Shown: positions 34,626 through 46,349 of the stretch, in pieces
Position numbering within the stretch: the first letter of the stretch is position 1
Layout of the letters: the number at the start of each line of letters is the position of its first letter
NCBI GenBank assembly: GCA_026724425.1
Contig: JAIUCV010000118.1
Span: 1,426,001 to 1,490,000, forward strand
Source: Erythrophleum ivorense
Taxonomy: Eukaryota; Streptophyta; Magnoliopsida; Fabales; Fabaceae
DNA: 64,000 nucleotides
Reading direction: 5' to 3'
Translations under genes and position numbers: made by a program
The notes under the pieces: generated by a model
What the model was told of the DNA's origin: nothing
Seen by the model: only the letters and a program-made list of their open reading frames with translations
Databases searched by the model: none

Positions 34626-37600
34626 TGTTGCACATGCAATAAAGCTTGGATTATTGATGTTTGTCATACTTTATATTTCCTCTCATTATATCCTACCATC
34701 CAAGATAATTAAGTGCTTGTTCATAGGGATTTATTAAGAAAAGTCATATTTTCATGCACTTTATCGCGTTACATCTAGGTAAAATTTTTCAATTCGTGTT
34801 ACATGGGCTTCGTGGATTTTCCAACAACATTCTCTAGTCATTTATCATTGGTACAAGTAATAAAAACTCAAAATATCAAGCAATCCACAGTTTTGAAGCC
34901 AAGAACCCTAAAATTCCCTTTATTCTTCACAGTTGTATAGTGACAGATTTTAAGGGCAATTTTGAAAAATCATAACTAAATGTAAAAAAATTGAAATCAT
35001 ATAAACCATAGCCTTCTAGAAAGCTCTGAATGTGAAATTTACACTAAAAATAAGTCTCAGCCATGAGAATCTCATCTGGATCATATTTGACAATAGAAAA
35101 TATAAGAAGGTTGAGCTGCCCAGAAATCTGATACAACTTACTGATATACACTTTAAAAATTCATAATTAATCTCACAAAAATCTAATCCATGCATTTTAT
35201 ACCAATTTAGAAAGTTACAGATGTTAACTAGGGGAAAAAATAGTTTCAGACCAATCTAAGTTCGTTCAGACCTGAAAATCAATCAAACAATAACATGGGT
35301 CTGGAGGTACCCTTGGAATAAAACAGAAATTTCAAAAATTTATATCTCCTTCTCTAGATATCCAAATGAGATGCTTCTAGTTAGTACAAGTCACTGGAAA
35401 GGTCTAGTTTCTCCTTGTAAAATTTCATGGCAATTGGATATTTTTTGCTCCATGAATGACACAGATTAAAATTTAGACCAGATGAACAGTATACTGACCA
35501 AAAACTAAAAAATTTGCCAATTTTAAAAATTCGCCAAAAATCTTGTAGACCTCCAAATAATACCCACTTTAGCTTTTTAAAAAGTTCTTAACAAACTCTA
35601 AATGCATGCCAAATTTCAAATCAAGAAGAGCTCATTTGGATAGAAAGTGACATAACTTCACAATATGGTCAATTTTGCCTCTCATAAGGTATCACTTTAG
35701 TCCAAATGATTTCTTTTTAGATTTGGCACCTCTTGGGCAAGTCTACAGGCATGAATATGACTTTAGGAACTGCCCAAGTAGTCCCAAACCTCATGCATCT
35801 TATTTTGGTCATTTCACATCCATGAATACACAATTACATATATACCATCAAGAGTCAAAATCCCTCATTTGCATTGATTTCATGCTACATAGGTTCTATG
35901 CATCATTCATACATAATGTTACATTTGTGCAATAGTTTACAACTCAAAAATAGCATGTACATATCCACTTTGGTATCTAGGTACAAGAAAAATTACATAA
36001 TCATCAAAGTGTAACTTCTCAAGACCTTTGGCTTGCATTCCTTACCTCTTGAATATCACCTAAGCATTTTAAGATAATGAAGGGAAGAGGAGTGAGATTC
36101 CTAGAATCTCAATAGCTCACACACCTATTTATACACACATTCAAGGCATACATACATCAAGTGTACAAGTAAACAAGCTACTTGAATCTTGAATGCACAT
36201 TTGCAAGACTTTCATGTCACACTTTCACAATCATGGCATCAAGAAGCTCTAGGGACTTTCAGTTTTGCCTCACCCTATTTCTAGAACTTTTGGATATGCC
36301 TTACTCTTGACCTAGGGACTTTTGGCCTAGTCTCACCCATGCCATGAGACTTTTTGGCATTTTCTCACCCATATTAAAGGACTTTTGGCATCACCTTACC
36401 CTTATAAGCTAATTTCATAACCAAAGCCATTCAAGAATACACATTGGTACCACTACAAATTTAAAACATCAAGTGGCATGTTCTCAAATCACATAAACAC
36501 ATACATGCTCACAAAGATATACACATGCACAAGAATGCAAGGAAAATGAGATAGAGAGCTACCTTTAACTTGATGCAAGCTTTACTTGATCTTATTCCTC
36601 CCTCTTTTTGGCCTTACAAGTGCACCTAGGTGGGTCGGTGTTCTCTTAGCCTAAACATCATAAGTAGCACACAATCACATACTTGAAGCAAGTCAAGCTA
36701 CTAATTATGCTATTAAATACACACTTGATTTCATAAGTGGCTTAATGGTTCCATAAATGGCCTATTGACGTAACCTTCATAATTCAAGCTCTAGGCTCCC
36801 ATTTCTTTCCATTTATACGCCTCTTGCCTTATTCAAAGTTCTTGGAGCCCTCACACAATCATTTATACAAGCTTAGAATCAAGTTGCTTCATAAAGCACC
36901 ATTATGGACGTCATTGTCCCATCTCCCAACTTATGGCTCCTAAATTTTTCCTAATGGTTTCTCCCATCTTCTAACATCATATAAAGTACTAAACCAAGGC
37001 TAGAACAATTTAAAACACTTTCAAACTTAGTGAACCTAGCTTGGCCAAACCTATGGACAAGAATGGGGTTCATAGGGTTCTTGATTTTTCCTTGATGGGA
37101 GAGCCTCCTAGGGAAGTTTTTAGGAGTCTTAAGAGCTCAATGGAACACTTAAATATCCAAGGAAATACTCATAAAAAATCAAATTTCAAAAAACCCTAAA
37201 GAAGCCTACACCTTCCTATCTTTGTTTCCTTTGATTTTTCTTGTAATTTCTTGCCATATTCCTCTTCTCCATAGCCTAAAACCCTAGTTCTCCTCTTGGT
37301 TTTAGACAAAAAATCCTCCCCTCCCTTGGTTCTATTCTTGGTTGAAATACACACATCCATAGAGCAAGGAGAAGAAGCAACAACAAGTAATTACCTTGGT
37401 TTCAAATGTACTTTCAAGGCTTCTTCTTCTTGGTTTGCCTCTTCTCAAAATTTTTAAACTGTCCCTCTAAGTTCTGGACCAAAAACAGAACCAATCATCT
37501 CAAGAAAGCATGGAAGGAGAGGAGCAAGATTAAAAGAAGGAGAAGCATAAAATTCCATGAAATTCCTCACCTTTTCCTTGGTTTCTTCCTCCCTTTCTCT

Positions 37601-38249
37601 CCTCTTCTTGTGTGCCTAAGAAAGTTGGTCCTTTTCTGCATTTTGGATAGAAGAAATTCGTGCTATATGAGAGGAGGAAGAGTCAAGAAGCTTATGGAAC
37701 ATTCAAGAAACTCACTTTTTCAAAAATTTCAATTTCATCCTTCCATAATGGTAATTTCGTTTCAACTTCATTTTAACTCCTTTTTAAGAATCACCTTTTC
37801 CATTATAAAATTTAGGTTTGTAATTTAATAAAATGCCTTTGGAATTACTCAAATTGGAACTAAAACTTTTTTGATCGAATCTATCAAAGTTCAGACTCAC
37901 CACCATTGAAAAATATATACCTGAAGGGTTTTATCGGTCCCGGGGCTTCCCATGGCTTTCAGGGCCTCTAAGAATCCTGAAAAACTCAATTTTTTTCATT
38001 TAAAAAGCTCTTCTGTGTGTTTTTCTAGAAATTGTACTTATTTATGAAAATGCTATTACGTTTTGTCAATTTTCGTCACAATTTGTTTTACTATCCAAGT
38101 TCCATTTTTCTTTCCATATGAGCTTGGAATTATCATTTTTAGGAGCCTAGGACTCTATTCAAATTTTTTAAGACATTATCTAGCTCATTTTAGAGGATTT
38201 GCTTTTATAAACTTATTTCATCGTTTTACAGAATTTATCATTCGTTACA
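34626..38249 (-). repeat. 3' LTR of truncated element D (A family)
   Basis: On the minus strand it begins TGTAACGAATG at 38249 and aligns with the LTR of A through the whole length, including GTTACATGGGCTTCGTGG near 34798. The left end is taken as TGTTGCACATG at 34626, giving 3,624 bp, close to the 3.67-3.69 kb of A and B. The left flank GAGGA (34621-34625) would be the TSD, but the right partner is lost with the truncation. The long frame 37406-37828 and others within it are not genes. Confidence 0.75.
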
Positions 38250-38266
38250 TTTTCCATCTCTTTTAA
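38250..38266 (-). other. Polypurine tract of element D
   Basis: On the minus strand the purine-rich stretch AAAAGAGATGGAAAA directly precedes the LTR start TGTAACG. It is degenerate compared with the A tract. Confidence 0.5.
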
Positions 38267-38269
38267 AAT

Positions 38270-38803
38270 AAATTTTTTTCGTGAAATTTAAATATGTACC
38301 TTAGCAAAATAGCTCTAGATATTTTTGTCTCATCTCATTTTCTAACTCCCAAGTTGCCTCCTCAAATGTCAGACCCTTTCATATCACTTTCACCAGAGGG
38401 ATGCTCTTGTTTATTAGTTGTTTCAGCTTAGCGTCCACAATCCTCTCTAGTTTCACTACATAGGAAAGATTTTCCTGCAATTGAACATGCTCATATTTTA
38501 TGACATGTAAGGGGTCTAGTAAGTACTTTTTTAATTAGAAGATGTGAAAAGCATTGTAGATTTGGGATAAATTTGGAGGTAGGGCTATCCTGTAAGCCAC
38601 GGGTCCAATTTTCTCAAGAATTTCAAATGGACCAATATATCTAGGACTAAGGTTTCTTACCCTCATAGACTGACCTACCCCAATCACTTAAGACACTTGG
38701 ATAAATACATGGTCTCGAATCTCAAACTCTAACGGTCTTTTTCTCCTATTGACATAACTTTTCTGTCTACTTTGGGCCATAAGAAGTTTCTTTCTAATCA
38801 TTT
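38270..38803 (-). pseudogene. Integrase C-terminus and chromodomain of element D
   Basis: The minus-strand translation gives YEHVQLQENLSYVVKLERI, KLKQLINKSIPLVKVI, then KGLTFEEATWELENEMRQKY and a stop near 38282. This is the chromodomain end of a chromovirus Pol, clearer than the copy in A. The only break in the chromodomain is a TGA where the family has Trp (KVI-Trp-KG). Upstream it aligns with 7740-8260 of A until about 38803, where homology stops abruptly, so the rest of the element has been deleted or displaced. Confidence 0.8.
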
Positions 38804-39199
38804 TTTATGGATCAAAGCAAATTTGTTTATGGCTGAAAAGAGTGATAAAGAAGAGGAATTAAAAGTTTGACCCTCATAGTTCAAGTTGAGGTATTTAAAT
38901 AGACTAAAATCGTCGCCTTAAGCGTGTTAGCGGTTAATATTTTGTTGCCAAAAGCATAGAATGATATGATAATTCTTATTTGAAGCTAGTTATAATATTA
39001 TCTCCACTAACTATAACCAGGTGAAACTCAAGGAAGAAAGAATGATAAGTAAAAGGCTTAGCAGAACCATTTTAGACAATGAAATTAGCTTAGTAGTTGT
39101 ATATATGAATATGTAACCATATATTATGATGTATTGTATTGCAAACATATCCAAAGGCATTATACTATCCTATAAGAACCATTGGATGTAAGTAAACTT

Positions 39200-39900
39200 G
39201 ATAGAATGAGATATAACATATGAGAATCCTTGATGTTCATGTGAAATATTTCATGTGGGATCGCAATTTTTAAATGTAAGGCTATTTTTACATGATGGAT
39301 TAGTCACGCATGATGCATTTGAGGATATAAACTTGTTCAAAACAAGAAATGACACTTTAGAGCTCATTTGGTACTATTTGGAATCAAAATTTGGACCATT
39401 TGAGTTATAAAATGTCTCTTTACCCTTAATAGCCCAAATGACTTAATTTGCAGCTAAAATTTGGCAAGCAATTAGATGACATATAGAGCTTTCTAACAAG
39501 TGAAAGTTTAAAATTTTCAAAACTCTATAGAATATTTGGTGAATTTTTTAATATTGTCTACAAAACATAAATTATGCAATTACTATTCATTCTATAGTGG
39601 TCTCAGTTTTTGCATCTTTTGAGGGACAAAATGGACTCATTTTGACTTGAAAATTTTACGATAGAAAGTTCACATCATAAAATTTCCAATGACACTTAAT
39701 TTGCATTAATCGAAGTTGTATGGCTCAGGTTATAAATTTTTAAAGTTTGAACATCATTAGGTGTTCTATAGCCAAAGTGTGCAAATGGTTAATTTCATGG
39801 GTTTTAATTTCATCTACATGATATATTGGTTATAACAAATTTGTTATGTATAAATTTGTGAGATGAATTGGTGAAAAACTATTCATAAGTATAATGGCAC
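39200..39900 (+). repeat. Old LTR relic E, plus orientation
   Basis: Phrases such as CCATTTGAGTTATAAAATG, TTTGGCAAGCAATTAGATGA and TATAAATTTTTAAAGTTTGAAC follow the order of 18500-18960 in LTR B, at clearly lower similarity than among A-D. No ends are visible. It is taken as a diverged LTR of the same or a sister family. Confidence 0.4.
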
Positions 39901-40392
39901 CATTCGACGCTTTAAGTAATCGTAATTTTAGTTGCTAAAGGTTTGGTTACCTTAATTTTTGCCATGAATGGGCTTATGTATATATGATGAATGTGTAAAA
40001 TATTGTGGTGTGATATAATTTATCTAAGAAAACTTGACCATGAAAAACTCTAAGTTTGGGCCTAAAAGAAAGGCAAGTGGGAGGACAAAGTAAAGCTAGT
40101 AAGAATGAGAAATAACAAGCTTTATATTGAGTTAAAAAGTAAGTAATGTGAGTCTTAGAAATATATTCAAGTGGTTAAGAAAGAAAAGTTCTAGAAACTG
40201 AGTCCTAAAAGGCTTAAAATACATTATAGAAGGCATAATAATATATGTAGTCAGTATATTTAGGCCTTAGCATTAATATGAATATTAATATGATATCTTA
40301 GGCTATCGATGTGACAAAGAGCCTCATTGTTAGTGCTTGGCTGAGAAGAGCAATTTAAGAACAGAATACGAGTAAGAGTAAGTAGGATTGGG

Positions 40393-43259
40393 TTTAGTGT
40401 GACAACCCTACCTTCAAATCTTAGTAATTATAGTTAAATACAAGATTATTAATTAATGATCAAGGTTTGAAGTCATTATATTTTACCACATTACGAAAAT
40501 ATGAGGAAATTTGAATCTTGATGTCAGGGTCATTACCATATCACCACAACAAAACAAAATTTGTATAAAAGAAATCCTACTACCATAAGGGGTTTATGAT
40601 TCAACCGTCCATTAGTTTTAATACCCATTAATCTCCCACAAGTGTTCTTATATCATCTTCTACCATTACCGTTGAAGAAATTGAGGTTTCTAGGTTTAAA
40701 AGAGTAAGTTGGTGACTTACGTCGCGGCTCATAGATTCTCCGCCGCGGTCAGATTGCTCTCTGGAATCACTGGGCAAATTTCACAAATCTCGCCGCGGCG
40801 AGTTGGACCTTCGCCGCGGCTAACCTATGTGGCACCGCGGCGGAACGCCTCCTGGAACTACTGCTCTCAACTCCCAGGATTCTCGCCTCGGGGCAATATA
40901 TTCCCACCGCGGCGAGTTTTGCTTCTGTCCAACCCTTATTTAATTTTCTCGACTCGCGCCGCGGCAGGACATAATGCGCCGCGGCTAGTTTTGGTTCTGT
41001 TACCCTCTTGGGTATTTTTTTTCACTCTGCGCCGCGGCGAGGTTCGTTATGCCACGGTGCCTTTCGACACTGTCTCACATTTGGCTGCGGCGAAGCCTTC
41101 TTGGCCGTGGCGCCACTCCCTCCTGTGACCATGTTACCAAAATTTTGCCCTCTACACTCCAAATCTCATCTTAGAAACACTCTAGGTCCACCTACCCTTG
41201 TTTTATGTGATCCTAATGGTGTCTATCTACCCCATTTACCCATCAATCCATCCACTACCATTGCAAAACTTAAATGCTACTTCTTACTTGTCCCACTAGC
41301 TTATATAAGCAATTTAAGAATATTTGACAGCAAGATCACATACATTATCAGTAATTTACATCCCATGCAATTTCATAAAGATTCCACTCAACCATAACTT
41401 ACCTCCAAGGCATCATATGATTACAATTCCCATGAGGTGATCCATATCGCAATTTCAGCAGAACTACATATATATATATATATAATGCTATAAGTTCATA
41501 CATTAATATTCAACTACGATGTGTCTTAAAGCCTTAACAGTTACATTTCAATTAAACAAAATATAAACTCCTACACTTGGCAACATGATTACATGATGAT
41601 GCTATGTAAACTAATAACAAAATTGCATCTACCCTATTCTACTCAGACCAAGTGTAGCTCCCCACACCCGGCCTCAGCTCATGGATGTTCATCCACTTGC
41701 TTACCCTTATCCTTACCCGAGGAACTTTCACCTGAAATATTAATCCCATAAAACGGGGTGAGATATAAATCTCAGTAACCAAAACAATTCCATCATATAT
41801 CCAATTTAATTAGCATATAAGCATGAATCAAAATCAACATCAGAATTATATCCATCGTAACAGCAAATGAAACAATTGGGCTATCATGATTACTATCCCA
41901 TACTAGCAATCATATTATCACATGTTAAAGGCCATTAACACTGGGAGAGGCCCGTCCACGGCACCTACTTCCTATTGAGCACAACCGGGGCTCAGTGCAT
42001 CTGGGGTTTGATTATAACCCGGTGCTTGATCGAAAGCACATGCACGGGTGACAGCCGCACCACAGCTCCACCATGGACTTACAAGGTCTAATCACAATTC
42101 AACAGATAGCCAACCAATTCATTCAACAATTTCAAATCATTTATATACAGCAACATATGAAATTAAATCAAATATATACATGGAATTGATATAAACCTGG
42201 TTACCTCACTTGTAGACACTTGCAACAGTCACCAATGGTGCAGAAATTCTCCTATAACCATAGCATCATATAATTACTACCCTAATTCATCATTAACCAT
42301 TACAATCAATACCCAAAGAATTTAAGATGCTAATGACTACCTAAGAATCACTTACTCAGCCACTATAAGTCCCAAGTTCAGATTAAATTGTCCTCCACCA
42401 AAAAACTCAATGTTCCACCCAAAATCTTAAGCAAATTCGTACATAATTAATACCCATTTTATGAATCAGCTATGGAGGTCTCAAATTAATGATTGAAGCA
42501 TCATAATGGAGGGTTTAAACTCACCCAATGTCAGCCATAACCTCAACCTACGAATTTTACCAAGAAAATTCCCAAATTCCCACATTTCAGATTTTGGGTA
42601 GAGTGAAAATGCTCCAAATAAAAAACTAATCAGACCAAATTAAAGAGAAAGATGAGGGGATTAAGTTGTGTAACTATTACCTTGGCTGAATCTTGCTCTA
42701 AATGTGAGAAAATGCAGAATTAGTGTCCCCAACCCTAGCCTCTTCTCCAAGCTCCGAATTTTCTCTTTGTGTTTTGTGTTTCAGCAAGTGTGAAGGAGAG
42801 GCTGGTGTATTAGGGTTTTAGTTGGGTTTAAGTTGGGTCAAATGTGGATCATGGGTTGCTCCAAGGTCCATCTTCACTTGGGCTTCAGATTTTTAGGTTG
42901 TTGGGCCAATTTTGGAGTGTTGGGCTGCAGAATTTTACTGGGCCAGTTTTATGCATTTGGGTTGTTGAAGTTTAATTAAGTTTGGACCAAGTTTGAAGAG
43001 CTCAAGAATGTGGGTCTACACAAGGGTTATTGGGCCTCTTAGAAGAGTCTATACAAGGTGGATTTTGGGCCTCCATCATACTAAATTGGGTTGGGTCTGC
43101 ACCTAACCCATTGGGCCTCCATTAGCCTCTTATTATGATTTATTAATTTAAGCCTAGATAGGATTTCTATCTCAATTAAGTCTCAAACCCATATTAATTA
43201 TTCCTAATTAATCTAATCCGTGATTAATACCTTAATTAATTATGGAGTGTTACATTTAG
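40393..43259 (-). mobile_element. Solo LTR F, second family, with TSD TTTAG
   Basis: A 2,857-bp unit (40398-43254) begins TGTGACAACCCTACC and ends GGAGTGTTACA on the plus strand. It is flanked by exact TTTAG repeats (40393-40397, 43255-43259). It lacks an internal region. The orientation is inferred as minus because the leader-like run with CCAAGGTAATAG (about 42679) and the GGGTGAGAT/ATCTCAGT phrase (about 41756-41777) have the same sense as in A. It contains the GC-rich motif array at 40720-41115 and a TA array at 41469-41483. Confidence 0.88.
40715..41115. repeat. GC-rich palindromic motif array (CGCCGCGGCG) within LTR F
   Basis: The palindrome CCGCGG occurs eight times between about 40743 and 41036, usually as GCCGCGGCGAG. 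Decayed forms (GTCGCGGC, GCTGCGGCG, GCCGTGGCG) flank the cluster. The spacing is irregular (20-70 bp). The surrounding DNA is about 30% GC, so this is an isolated CpG-rich island. The frame 40709-41128 passes through it only because of this composition and is not considered a gene. Confidence 0.8.
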
Positions 43260-44770
43260 TCTTTAGTACATGTAGCATTTCCTCCCCTCTTGCTTGCATG
43301 TCAAGTTGTTTGAGTAGTTTGGTTGCTTGTGTGTTTTGTTTGCTTTTATATAAGTATGTTTTCTGAGTTTTTGGTTGTGTAAGCTTAGATTTACATGTTG
43401 TTGACTAAAAGAAAAAGGGCCAAGGAATTGAGTGTAATAGTTCTTTCTTAAGCTAAGAATTGGAGCCAACTCACTAAGTTCAGTAAGCATTGCCACTTTT
43501 CTGCATATGCATGCATTTTTTAGATGATAATATGGGCTTTCACATATTAGTATTAGTTGCATTCATGCATACTTGTCTACCTTGAGTGCTTGAGTGATTG
43601 ATATTATGCTTGAGTGTGGTTATGCTACTGAGATTCTTCCCAAAATCTTAGCTTTTTTTATTCCACTAGCCAATGCTAGGTAAAGGAGCAAGCAAAGATA
43701 GAGGTTAATAGATCAATCCAGAGTAAAGTAGTTAGCTTGAGCTTAGATATGTAGTTAAAAGAACAAAATTGTAGACTCATGTCTAATTAAATGCATATAT
43801 ATATATATATATATTAACCAAAGCTCATGCCTAATGAGACATGAATTCATGATGTTTGTATAGTTTCTAGTTATATGCTATGATAATTTTTAATTATTTG
43901 CATAATGAATGCCTTAACATATTTGTTTAATGGGTCTAATGCACTATCTAATATCTAAGTCCAAAAGACCTTTGTGAATGGATATTGTAGTTGCATATGG
44001 GTTATAATTTTATGCACATCTAAGATATAACTAGAAAGAAAGGCCTTAGTGCCTAGATAGTCTAATATTATAAGCTATTATGGTGTTGAAATCTTCAATG
44101 ACATTATTTGCCTAATCCTATGTATGAGAAACATATATAAAATATGAGAAAAATAATGATGAGAGTGTTTAGTTAAGAGCCTATATAGTAGATGAGTTGG
44201 TTAGATACTCAGCATTAAGTGTAGACTGTTGAGATCTACTGCAAGTGTTGATTCCAATCTAGCTTATTCTAGTAAATTAGAGTAGCACATTTATTATCAC
44301 AATTCAAAATTTTTTTAGTACTTTCATGCTTATAATCTTAATCACCTAAACTAGATCTAGATATTATTCAATAGGAAATAAAGGTTAACAAGAAAGGTTT
44401 TACATATAAACTACTAACTAAACTTGAAGACGTAGGTAATAGCATATTTTTAACATTCTTAGTAATTTACTATTAAGTTTATGGATACATTTTTGTCATT
44501 GTTTAGGAAAAGTTCCCAAAGACAAAAGAAAAAGGTAAACAATCCTACATACTGAAGGCTCAAAGAGTCTTGTGTACAAAAAGGTAGAGATGGTAATTCA
44601 AAATAGGTTGTAATCATCAATACATGGAAATGTTATTCTTAGATGAATATGCTTTACTTGATTTTATAGGAGATTCAATGTATACACCCAATCTTTAGAG
44701 GAGAATTTTGGATGGCTAGTCATAAAATGTCAAACAGGGCTCATCAACAATAAGACTAGAGCAACAAGTG
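43260..44770. other. Intergenic DNA after LTR F, possible LTR relic
   Basis: The phrase CTGAGATTCTTCCCAAAATC followed by CCAATGCTAGGTAAAGG (43629-43685) resembles B at 18165-18210, so this may be the rest of relic E split by F, but the order of segments is not clean. A TA array lies at 43794-43812. No coding region was recognised; the 99-codon minus frame at 43263-43562 has no known motif. Confidence 0.35.
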
Positions 44771-45310
44771 TAAGCATTTAACTATTATTGTGGTTCGTGT
44801 TTGATAATGTTGTAACTGTGGGTTGTTGAATTGGCCATACTTGATAATATTGTGATTATGATTTATGTGATTAGTTATGTTATGATGGTAAGTTGTTGCA
44901 TTAACCATACTATTTTATAGGTTAGTAATATTTTGATTAGCGTTTGTGAATTGAGAATATTTGGCAATATTATGATTATAGGTAGTGGAATTGATTATAC
45001 TTGGTAGTATTTATGATTATAGTTTGTGTTTGGTGATATTATTATTATAGGTTGTTGAATGGGCCATACGTGGCAATATTATGATTATGTTTTATGTGCT
45101 TGGTGCTATTGTGATGATGGGTTGTGGAATTGAGAATATATGGCAATATTATGATTATAATTTTGGTAATAGGTTCGTGTTTGGAAATATTATGACTACA
45201 GGTTGTGGTAATAGGTTCATTATGATCAATGATGCATTATGGACTATGGAATTGGTCATTCTTGGCAATACTGTGATTCTGGTTCTAATAATATTAGTAA
45301 TATTTTGATC
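44770..45310 (+). repeat. Degenerate minisatellite, period about 60-65 bp
   Basis: The phrases GTTGTGGAATTG..CATAC and TTGGCAATATTATGATTAT recur at about 44821, 44946, 44990, 45051, 45124 and 45242, in steps near 60-65 bp or twice that. Units are diverged, with small indels. The frame 45081-45308 is made of this repeat. Confidence 0.65.
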
Positions 45311-45430
45311 ATGCAGGAAAAGATTTCTTCACACGAATATAGTTTAATGTCTTTTTCATAAGAAATATCATCTAAAGATTCATTAGGTTTCACTTTAAGA
45401 GGTTAGGAGCACTACAATTGTGTTCAATGC

Positions 45431-45634
45431 TTGGGATTGGATCCTTCCCTATCTCCAGTGTTTGGACATTCCACTTATTCTTATAGTAGGATGAGTTCTT
45501 CTACTCCTTCTAATGCAAAGCTAGAAAGTCAAGTTTCTCGACTGCAATCAAAGGTAAATGACCAACAAAGAATGATGGTTGAGCAAGAAAGAAAGCTTGA
45601 TGTAATGATGACTTTCATCTTTTGGAATTTTTAG
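45431..45634 (+). pseudogene. Probable CACTA (En/Spm, Ptta-type) transposase C-terminal remnant
   Basis: The frame reads MGLDPSLSPVFGHSTYSYSRMSSS, then a coiled coil (KLESQVSRLQSKVNDQQRMMVEQERKLDVMM). Plant CACTA-derived Transposase_24/Ptta proteins end in this way: a Gly/Ser/Thr-rich segment, then a Gln/Glu coiled coil and a Met-rich end. No catalytic part is present. The call is by resemblance of layout. Confidence 0.4.
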
Positions 45635-46039
45635 GGTCACTTTCCCTCTAAGTTTACTTCCTTCTAAGGTCCAATGGTAATATTTATATGTATTCATTGA
45701 ACAATGTTTATATTTTGTAATTTAATTTTATATGCTTCCAATGACATTTTATTTTTTTGATTTAGGTGCTTGATCAAGGAAGTGGGCATCGAGCAAAGGT
45801 AGCAAATCATTCTCCATCGTTTTGTAATCAAGAAAAAGACTATTAATAGATTTATGACTTATAAGATCTTTCGTTTCTATGACAATATTATTACATTTAC
45901 TAAACTTAATTTTTAATTTTAATGATAATTTTATTTTATATCTGATTATAATTTAAGATTTATATTTGTTGTAATTATTGTGTATAACTCATTTTTGGTG
46001 ATGTTTATATTTAAGTTCAAATATCAAAAGAATAAAAAA

Positions 46040-46345
46040 ATACAAAATAATAATAATAATGGCAGTTGCATTGGTGTAAGTTTGAACTATCACTCTTAAG
46101 TTAAGCTTGTTTTTATGGTGGTTGTGGCACAACTGCTATTAACTTTGCTTCAATAATTGCAGCAGTTTTGTCAACCATTGCAATAAACTTATTGCAATAG
46201 TTGCTCCCATGGTTGAAAACCATTGCAATGTGATGCATGATGAAGCCTTTAGTAACAAATTCTACAACCATTGCCAAAATTTCTAGTGACAGTTACAATT
46301 ATTGCTATGTCCAAAAACAACCACTTCAATCGTTAGAATTTTGTG
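46040..46345. repeat. Clustered CCATTGCAAT motifs, possible CACTA subterminal region
   Basis: CAACCATTGC-type decamers occur in both orientations (for example at about 46176, 46220 and 46267, with related TTGCAATAGTTG forms at about 46192). CACTA elements carry arrays of short subterminal repeats that bind transposase, and a transposase-like tail lies just upstream. No CACTA terminus with TSD was found. Confidence 0.35.
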
Positions 46346-46349
46346 CAGT

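Noticed and set aside
37406..37828. 140-codon plus-strand ORF
   Set aside because: It lies inside LTR D, matches no family, and the homologous parts of A, B, C and G are not open in this frame.
40709..41128. 139-codon ORF in LTR F
   Set aside because: It is open because of the GC-rich CGCCGCGGCG motif array. It has no recognisable domain and lies in a solo LTR.
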